Shown: positions 48,245-54,202 of the stretch, one piece after another
How positions within the stretch are numbered: position 1 is the stretch's first letter
Layout: each line of letters opens with the position of its first letter
DNA from: Methanobacteriaceae archaeon UBA349
GTDB lineage: Archaea; Methanobacteriota; Methanobacteria; Methanobacteriales; Methanobacteriaceae
Length of the DNA: 54,202 nt
Direction of reading: 5' to 3'
Assembly (NCBI GenBank): GCA_002509745.1
Contig: DAWK01000047.1
Span: 20,283 to 74,484, forward strand
Position numbers and translations under genes: made by a program
The notes under the pieces: model-generated
Database searches by the model: none
Seen by the model: only the letters and a program-made list of their open reading frames with translations
Told to the model about the DNA's origin: nothing

Positions 48245-48802
48245 TTATTCTTTATTTTCTTTTATTTCTTTCATAAATCTATTTATAATCTCTTCAGGAG
48301 TCATATCAATAATAGGAACATCCGCATTACCTGCTTTCACTTTCAAGTGGACAAAAACAGGCCCTTCTGCTTCTAAAACAGGCTGAAAGTTAATTTTTCC
48401 TGGTCCTGAAAATTTAAAATTATTTTTAAATCCTATAGACTGTGCCACCTCTCCCAGGTCTACGGTACTGGCATAGGTACATTGGGATCCAGTAGAGCCA
48501 TAACATTCGTTATCAATAACCACCAAAATCAGATTTTCCGGGGCCTGATTATAAATAGTGACCAGACTGCCTAAATTCATTAAAACAGACCCATCACCAT
48601 CAAAGACGATTACTTTGCGCTCCTGGGCCATGGCCAGTCCCAGTCCGATAGATGAGGCCATGCCCATGGATCCAAGCATATAAAAATGATTTGGAGAATC
48701 CTTAACCTGGTATAATTCTCTGGAAGGAAATCCAATGTTGCAAACTACCAGTTCATCATCAATTTGATTGGCTATGGTTTTAATAGCATTAATACGTTCC
48801 AT
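48245..48802 (-). CDS. comE: Sulfopyruvate decarboxylase, beta subunit
   Basis: 185 aa. With ComD it decarboxylates sulfopyruvate to sulfoacetaldehyde in coenzyme M synthesis. The thiamine-diphosphate motif is visible: [18 protein letters not shown]...[13 protein letters not shown] (GDGS with the later N). [17 protein letters not shown] is the preceding conserved block. AAGTGAGA precedes ATG 48802. It follows comD after 37 bp. Confidence 0.93.
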   Translation of the reverse strand: MERINAIKTIANQIDDELVVCNIGFPSRELYQVKDSPNHFYMLGSMGMASSIGLGLAMAQERKVIVFDGDGSVLMNLGSLVTIYNQAPENLILVVIDNECYGSTGSQCTYASTVDLGEVAQSIGFKNNFKFSGPGKINFQPVLEAEGPVFVHLKVKAGNADVPIIDMTPEEIINRFMKEIKENKE

Positions 48803-48839
48803 TGTCTCACTTCAATTTTTATTTGAAATCCTAAAATCA

Positions 48840-49331
48840 TTACCAGAACGTAATCTCCAGCAATATTCCCACCGGAACTCCCTTAGACTCAGCTATTTCC
48901 CATGCTTTTTTAATATCTTTTAAAGCTTTTTCAGGGGCGCTGGGTTTGAAGTAAGGCAGTTCTAGAGATTCTAAAACCCGGGGAGTGGCCTTACCCATGG
49001 GTATTTGGGCACTCATAAACTCACCTTCTGTTCCGCGGTGGCTCATAACCATGAGAATTGGTATTTTATAAAGTTTATAAAGGGAGGTCAGTACATTGAT
49101 TGAATTTCCAAGTCCGGAATTTTGCATGAGAATCGCTGGTTTCATACCACCCATATAAGCTCCTGCAGCAATTCCAAATCCTTCTTCTTCTCTGGTAACA
49201 GGTACATGTGTTATTTCACTATCAAATTCCACCATTTCCAGCAGCTTACTTAAATTAACACAGGGAATACTTACTATGAAATTTATACCTGCTTCTTTAA
49301 GTGCCTGATAAACTGCTTGTGTACTGTCCAT
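48840..49331 (-). CDS. comD: Sulfopyruvate decarboxylase, alpha subunit
   Basis: 163 aa, the pyrimidine-binding half of the ThDP enzyme. [58 protein letters not shown] and MSHRGTEGE are characteristic; the Glu in REEEG activates the cofactor. The frame includes ATG 49343, but GAGGGT lies between and fits ATG 49331. Forms an operon with comE and the membrane gene. Confidence 0.93.
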   Translation of the reverse strand: MDSTQAVYQALKEAGINFIVSIPCVNLSKLLEMVEFDSEITHVPVTREEEGFGIAAGAYMGGMKPAILMQNSGLGNSINVLTSLYKLYKIPILMVMSHRGTEGEFMSAQIPMGKATPRVLESLELPYFKPSAPEKALKDIKKAWEIAESKGVPVGILLEITFW

Positions 49332-49617
49332 TATTACCCTCATTGTATTGATTAAATTTAATAAAATCTAAATAAAATTATAGAATGCCTTAATGAAATA
49401 TTACTTAAGTTTTTTTGGGGGGGGTCCTAAATAAATGTTTTAAATAATTATTTCTTAATTAATATTCATTTATAGATATTTATCAATTATTTATTTTGGT
49501 TTAAGATAATATCTATTCTATTTATTCCTTTCATTCATTATTTTTAAGGAATAGTAAATTTAATTGAACCATAAATAAAAAAATGTAAAAAAATTAATTA
49601 ATTAATATAGAATTTAT

Positions 49618-50640
49618 TTAAAAAATTCCATCTAAATCCAGATCTAATTCCTGTGAAATATCTTTAAACTGCTGAGCTAGAATATCATCAATTTCAATTC
49701 CGTCAGTCTGATGTTTTTTGATATTCCTTACTTCCATGTCTCCCGGGATAAAAACATTATCTGTGGATTTAACTTCACCAATAAATGCATCAACTTGATC
49801 TTTGAAGATTTCCAGATCTCCCATATGTGAGGGGTCTATGACCATCATTAAATCCCCTTTAGTACACATCTCGGATGGATTAGCTGTTCCCTTTACTCCA
49901 GTACCAAAAGCGGCTTTTACCAGAGGCCCGGCTAAAATTTCAATCATAAATGCTAAAGCATAACCTTTATGGGCTCCAAATGGCAAAATAGATCCTTTTA
50001 ATGCTTCTTTTGGATCAATAGTTGGCCTTCCTTCACAATCCAGGGCTACATTTTCTGGTATGTCTTCTCCCCGGCGCACGGCTTCTAATAATTTCCCTCT
50101 CGCTGATGCAGAAGTGGCCATATCTACGGAAACATAATGATTATTAGATGGCACACCTATGGCTATGGGATTAGTTCCGAGAATAGGGACTTTACCACCA
50201 ATAGGGGCCACGGCAGGTTCCGTGTTGGCAGTAACTATTCCAATCAAATCTTGTTCAATGGCCATATCGGAGTAATATCCTGCCACACCAAAGTGATTGG
50301 AGTCATGAATTCCCACCATACCTATCCCGTTTTCTTTGGCTTTTTCTATGGCTAATTCCATTCCTTTATATGCCACAAAATGTCCAAAAAGGTGATTCCC
50401 ATTTATAAGGGCAGTTGAAATAGTTTCACTTTCTATTTCAATGTCTCCCTGAGTTTCAATCGTTCCAGATTCAAGTCCTTTTACATATTGAGGGAATCTA
50501 CCTATTCCGTGGGAAGTAAAACCTTTAAGATCGGCATCTAGGGTCACCTCAGCAACTATTTCTGCATGTTCTTTAGAAACATCCAGCCTGGTGAGTATCT
50601 CTGTAATTATTGATTTTTCTTGTTCAGGGGTTATTTTCAT
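49618..50640 (-). CDS. comC: L-sulfolactate dehydrogenase
   Basis: 340 aa, member of the malate/lactate dehydrogenase-2 family that oxidises sulfolactate to sulfopyruvate, the step before Com[61 protein letters not shown] and [20 protein letters not shown] match the family. Neighbouring comDE, 274 bp downstream, supports the ComC role over generic malate dehydrogenase. AAGGTGAT precedes ATG 50640. Confidence 0.9.
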   Translation of the reverse strand: MKITPEQEKSIITEILTRLDVSKEHAEIVAEVTLDADLKGFTSHGIGRFPQYVKGLESGTIETQGDIEIESETISTALINGNHLFGHFVAYKGMELAIEKAKENGIGMVGIHDSNHFGVAGYYSDMAIEQDLIGIVTANTEPAVAPIGGKVPILGTNPIAIGVPSNNHYVSVDMATSASARGKLLEAVRRGEDIPENVALDCEGRPTIDPKEALKGSILPFGAHKGYALAFMIEILAGPLVKAAFGTGVKGTANPSEMCTKGDLMMVIDPSHMGDLEIFKDQVDAFIGEVKSTDNVFIPGDMEVRNIKKHQTDGIEIDDILAQQFKDISQELDLDLDGIF

Positions 50641-50855
50641 GAAATCACCTTTTTGAGATTTGATTTGATTAATAGATTTACATAACTTTTTTTTTCATTT
50701 ATAAATTTATTAAAAAATTATATTACACTTTAATTGAGTTTTAAATCAAATTATTCATTATATTAATTTATTATTTTATTTTAAAAAATTTAAAATAGAA
50801 TAAATTATATTTATATTCTAATTATATTCCTATTCAAGTATTACATACCAACCTA

Positions 50856-51881
50856 TTACATTTCCAGCTCTTTTCCATCAAAAGTTTTTATACTGACTTT
50901 TTCTGCATCAGCAGTTACTTTACCAATTAAATGAACTTTAACATGTTTACTGAGAATTTCCATGGCTTTTTCTGCATTTTCTTCTTTTAAAATTACTACA
51001 AAACCTATTCCCATGTTGAAAACACGATACATTTCTTCTAAGGGTACTCCCAGAGAGTATATTGATCTAAAAATTGGTTGAGGTTCTGGAAGATTTGATA
51101 TATCATAACCAACACCTTTTTTCAGGCGTTTAAGGTTATTAAATCCGCCACCAGTGATATGGGCCAGTCCACGTATTTCTAAAGAACTTTTTAAAAGTTC
51201 AACTACTGGCTGAACATAAATGGCCGTTGGTGTTAAAAGTTCTTCTCCTACTTTTAAATCAGGAAAACCTGGCAGGGGATCATCAATTGCCAATTGGCCT
51301 TCTTCAAATAAAGCTTTCCGGGCCAGACTAAGACCGTTACTGTGAATACCACTGCTTTCTATTCCAATAAGGACATTACCTTCTTCGATCTTTTCACCAG
51401 TAATTATTTTGTCCACATCTACCAGGCCAATTCCGGTTCCAGCCAGGTCAAAATCTTTTATTATCCCGGGTAGTGAAGCCGTTTCTCCACCAATAATGGC
51501 TATTTTTGATAAATTAGCTCCTTTAACCAACCCTTCTCCGATTTGAGTAGCTACTTCGGGGTCAGGTTTTTCCACAGCTAAATAATCTACAAGCGCAAGA
51601 GGTTCGGCCCCTACACAGAGTATATCATTAACTACCATGGCTATGCAGTCAATTCCGACAGTGTCGTACTTTTCCATCATTTTAGCCACTAAAATTTTAC
51701 TGCCCACGCCGTCAGTGCTCATAGCTATCGCTTTATCACCTAAACGTACAAGGGCCGCAAAATGACCACTTTCTGTGATAATATCTTGCCATTTGAGTGT
51801 TTCTTTTAGTTTTGCAGTTAAATGTGAAACGGTTATTTCTTCTAAATCTATATCCACACCTGAATCAGAATAGGTTACCAT
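50856..51881 (-). CDS. purM: Phosphoribosylformylglycinamidine cyclo-ligase
   Basis: 341 aa. ATP-dependent ring closure to aminoimidazole ribotide in purine synthesis. [97 protein letters not shown] and [13 protein letters not shown] are diagnostic blocks. GGTGATTAA precedes ATG 51881. It is a single gene. Confidence 0.95.
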   Translation of the reverse strand: MVTYSDSGVDIDLEEITVSHLTAKLKETLKWQDIITESGHFAALVRLGDKAIAMSTDGVGSKILVAKMMEKYDTVGIDCIAMVVNDILCVGAEPLALVDYLAVEKPDPEVATQIGEGLVKGANLSKIAIIGGETASLPGIIKDFDLAGTGIGLVDVDKIITGEKIEEGNVLIGIESSGIHSNGLSLARKALFEEGQLAIDDPLPGFPDLKVGEELLTPTAIYVQPVVELLKSSLEIRGLAHITGGGFNNLKRLKKGVGYDISNLPEPQPIFRSIYSLGVPLEEMYRVFNMGIGFVVILKEENAEKAMEILSKHVKVHLIGKVTADAEKVSIKTFDGKELEM

Positions 51882-52039
51882 TTAATCACCAATTTTATTT
51901 AGTTTGAATTTGACTATTTTTATTTTTATTATTAGATTAATAGAATTATTAATAGAATTCATTAAACCCTAGTTCTCTTTATTTATTCCAATTCAATTAA
52001 ATTCAAATTTATTCAACTTAATTTAATAAAAATTCAATT

Positions 52040-53947
52040 TCATTGAATTCGAACTGTTTCCAGATTCATAGGTGTTTTTGTTTCTATTTTATAGCTTCTG
52101 TAAATACTGGAAGCTAAATCCAGAGTTTTATAATTGTCACCATGACAAATTAGTATTTTTTCTGGTTTTGGGGTTAATCTACGCACGTAATCCATTAGTT
52201 GGCGTCTGTCAGAGTGTCCACTAAATCCTTCAATAGTTTTAATGTTCATTTTGACATGATGGACTGTGGTTTTGCCGTCTTCTTTTAGAGGTATTTCCTT
52301 CCAGCCTTTTTGTATTCTTCTACCTAATGAACCTTCAGATTGATATCCTACAAAGACCAGGCAGTTTTTCTCGTCTCCACATAACCATTTGAAGTATTCT
52401 ACTGAATTTCCACCAGTAAGCATTCCTGATGTGGATAAAATAATGGCTGGTTCGCCTTCCACGATTTCTTTTCTTTCATTGGTACCATTTACTTTATGGA
52501 AAACCTCAGAAATAAAAGGATTGCGCCCCATATGGAAAATTTGATCCCTTAAATCTTTACTCAAGTATTCGGGCCTAGCAGTGTGAATGGCAGTTGCTTC
52601 CCAGATCATTCCATCAATGTAAATAGGAACTTCATCAATTAGGCCATTTCTAATGTACTCTTCTAGCACAATCATCAATTCTTGGGCCCTACCTACTGCA
52701 AATACTGGAATTAAGATCTTTCCTCCTCTTTTCAAGGTGTGGTAGATCGTCTTAACCATTTCTTTTTCTGCTGAATTACGGGAAGGCTGAACATCTTCGT
52801 GCCCCCCATATGTACTTTCCATAATTAGGGTTTCTATTCGAGGGAATTTAGTAACTGCTGGTTCTAAAAGTCTACTTCTTTCATATTTGAAGTCTCCAGT
52901 GTAAACCAAGTTGTGTTGACCGTCTCCAATGTGCATGTGGGCCATTGCAGACCCTAATATGTGACCTGCATTGTGCAAGGTTAACCTGATATCTGGGGCG
53001 ATATCTGTTACTTCACCATAATCGAGAGTAATTGTATGCTTAATACTCTTTTTAACGTGTTTAACATTGAATGGAAGCGGATCATCCTCTCTGTGCGCGA
53101 TATCAATGTGATCCAACTGTAAAAGAGTCATTAAATCTCTGGTAGGGGTGGTACAGTATACTGGCCCTTCATATCCATAGTGGTATAGATAAGGTAAGAA
53201 ACCAGAGTGATCTAAATGAGCGTGAGTAATTACTACTGCATCTAAATCACCTAAAACGAACTCAGGAACATTTAAAAATGGATAAGAACCTTTATCATCT
53301 CCTCCAGCTACATTAACACCACAATCAAGAAGAACGCGACTATTAGGAGTTTGTAAAAGTGAACAAGAACGTCCAACTTCTCTAAATCCGCCCATGGAGG
53401 TTATACGGGTCCAATCATTATCGTATTTAATTTCTTGATGGATTCGATGTCCTAATTCTTGTAGTATTTTTTTGCGCTCTTTACTGTTCTTTCTGAGAGT
53501 TCTTCTAATCCTCTGAATTATTTCAGATGAAATTGGTGGTGTTCTTAATATTTTTGGAGCCCAACCAATTCTTTTTACAATTTCACGAGAAGTAGCACCG
53601 TACTTACCAATAACTAAACCCGGTTTACGGGCTTCAATTATTACTTCGCAGGTAACTTCATCAAATGAAATATTAGTAATATTAGCTTCTTCAGGGACGG
53701 TTTCATGGATCTTATTTATTGCTTTTTCCGGATCCGCTAAAACTGAACGATCTGAACGTATAATTATTCGTTTTCTTATGTCTTTAGCCAGATCTCGAAT
53801 CAAATCTCCGTTTTCGGTAATTATCTCTGGATTTTTAGTGTAGATAACCACTTCTGGACCTTCGAATTCTACTTTGGCTACTTGTACTCTTGGGGGTAGT
53901 CTGTGTACTATTGTCTTTTTGATTTCTTCAAGAATCTCTGAAACCAT
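52040..53947 (-). CDS. fttA: FttA/aCPSF1 transcription termination ribonuclease (KH, metallo-beta-lactamase, beta-CASP)
   Basis: 635 aa. Cleaves nascent RNA and terminates transcription in archaea. The N-terminal region (1-145) holds KH domains, including [24 protein letters not shown]. The metallo-beta-lactamase zinc motif is THAHLDHSG (H242, H244, D246, H247). Later motifs are [30 protein letters not shown] and, in the beta-CASP part, [10 protein letters not shown] and [17 protein letters not shown] precedes ATG 53947. It follows psmB in the same direction. Confidence 0.95.
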   Translation of the reverse strand: MVSEILEEIKKTIVHRLPPRVQVAKVEFEGPEVVIYTKNPEIITENGDLIRDLAKDIRKRIIIRSDRSVLADPEKAINKIHETVPEEANITNISFDEVTCEVIIEARKPGLVIGKYGATSREIVKRIGWAPKILRTPPISSEIIQRIRRTLRKNSKERKKILQELGHRIHQEIKYDNDWTRITSMGGFREVGRSCSLLQTPNSRVLLDCGVNVAGGDDKGSYPFLNVPEFVLGDLDAVVITHAHLDHSGFLPYLYHYGYEGPVYCTTPTRDLMTLLQLDHIDIAHREDDPLPFNVKHVKKSIKHTITLDYGEVTDIAPDIRLTLHNAGHILGSAMAHMHIGDGQHNLVYTGDFKYERSRLLEPAVTKFPRIETLIMESTYGGHEDVQPSRNSAEKEMVKTIYHTLKRGGKILIPVFAVGRAQELMIVLEEYIRNGLIDEVPIYIDGMIWEATAIHTARPEYLSKDLRDQIFHMGRNPFISEVFHKVNGTNERKEIVEGEPAIILSTSGMLTGGNSVEYFKWLCGDEKNCLVFVGYQSEGSLGRRIQKGWKEIPLKEDGKTTVHHVKMNIKTIEGFSGHSDRRQLMDYVRRLTPKPEKILICHGDNYKTLDLASSIYRSYKIETKTPMNLETVRIQ

Positions 53948-53975
53948 AAAATCACTTCGAAAAATAGAAAATATT

Positions 53976-53991
53976 GTAAACTTATGTTTAC
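53976..53991 (-). terminator. Palindromic hairpin between psmB and fttA
   Basis: GTAAAC and GTTTAC form a perfect 6-bp stem with a 4-nt loop. On the minus strand it is followed by AATATTTTCTATTTTTC, then the fttA start 29 bp away. It could terminate psmB transcription, or act as an RNA or DNA operator for fttA. Confidence 0.4.
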
Positions 53992-54044
53992 TTAAATGAG
54001 TCTAAATTTAAATAAAAATGGTAGAAAAAAGAAAGAATAAAAAA

Positions 54045-54202
54045 TTAGATAATTTCTTTTAATCTTTTTTGAACCTCTTCTTCGTCGAACATTCGATAGC
54101 CTTCTTCTTCAGTTACTATGGCGATTAATATCCCATTTCCAGAATAAGTATCTCTTTCCATAGCGGACTTAATAGCCCGAATAGCGATATCAACGCCTTC
54201 TT
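54045..54202 (-). CDS. psmB: Proteasome beta subunit, C-terminal fragment (cut by window edge)
   Basis: The last 52 codons and the TAA are visible; the rest lies beyond the window. [35 protein letters not shown] matches the C-terminal strands of the archaeal 20S proteasome beta subunit (IRAI.SA..RD..SGNGI...VI). The linkage psmB-fttA-purM-comC is that of Methanothermobacter as remembered. Confidence 0.85.
   Translation of the reverse strand, partial: EGVDIAIRAIKSAMERDTYSGNGILIAIVTEEEGYRMFDEEEVQKRLKEII

Overview
The window looks like chromosomal DNA of a mesophilic hydrogenotrophic methanogen of the order Methanobacteriales, most likely Methanobacterium. The evidence is methanogenesis and coenzyme genes (ftr, comCDE, a complete Ehb hydrogenase locus), archaeal information-processing genes (fibrillarin/Nop5, split PolB, FttA/aCPSF1, proteasome beta subunit, Rnl3-type RNA ligase), very AT-rich DNA, GGTGAT/GGAGG ribosome binding sites and TTTATATA-type TATA boxes. 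From memory, the gene content and order closely match a syntenic block of Methanothermobacter thermautotrophicus (roughly from psmB to ftr). No rRNA, tRNA, CRISPR array, transposase or prophage gene was found.

Layout. 1-8.6 kb: the 3' end of ftr, a K+ channel with an unusual triplicated C-terminal domain, the metabolite-repair enzyme Nnr, a BofA-like membrane protein, argG, an AspA/AstE-type zinc hydrolase and a YdjM-type membrane protein. 8.85-20.5 kb: the energy-converting hydrogenase B locus ehbA-P, with two unlettered small ORFs fitted exactly against both ends of ehbF. A flavin split-barrel protein and an ACT-domain protein (probable EhbQ) follow. 20.7-25.7 kb: a small unknown protein, a Cas4-like protein, homoserine dehydrogenase, a COG1665 nucleotidyltransferase and DUF366. 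25.9-33.2 kb: queD and queE (7-deazaguanine/archaeosine precursor), five consecutive CBS-domain genes (18 CBS domains in all) and an RNA ligase with an N-terminal zinc ribbon.

33.5-38.9 kb: prephenate dehydratase, a small cell-surface group (a Thr/Asn-rich anchored protein and two paralogous lipoproteins), a Zn-finger/KH NusA-like protein and coaBC. A 517-bp gap between the convergent coaBC and flpA holds a strong terminator-like hairpin and a compact multi-hairpin element. 39.4-45.6 kb: the box C/D RNP genes nop5 and flpA with a small membrane protein between them, pyrD, pyrK, an AI-2E family permease and a secreted protein. 45.8-54.2 kb: the large fragment of a split family B DNA polymerase, coenzyme M genes comE, comD and comC with a membrane protein attached, purM, fttA and the 3' end of psmB.

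How the genes work together: Ehb is expected to use ion-motive force to drive H2-dependent ferredoxin reduction for biosynthetic carbon fixation. Ftr belongs to the catabolic CO2-to-methane pathway, and ComC/ComDE supply the coenzyme M used in the last step. The amino acid (argG, hom, pheA), purine/pyrimidine (purM, pyrDK) and coenzyme A (coaBC) genes are single steps of scattered pathways, as is usual in this order. The points most worth a second look are the triplicated channel domain, the small ORFs inside ehb, the structured element at 39.09-39.20 kb, the tandem CBS cluster, the zinc-ribbon RNA ligase and the active-site-degenerate Cas4-like protein.
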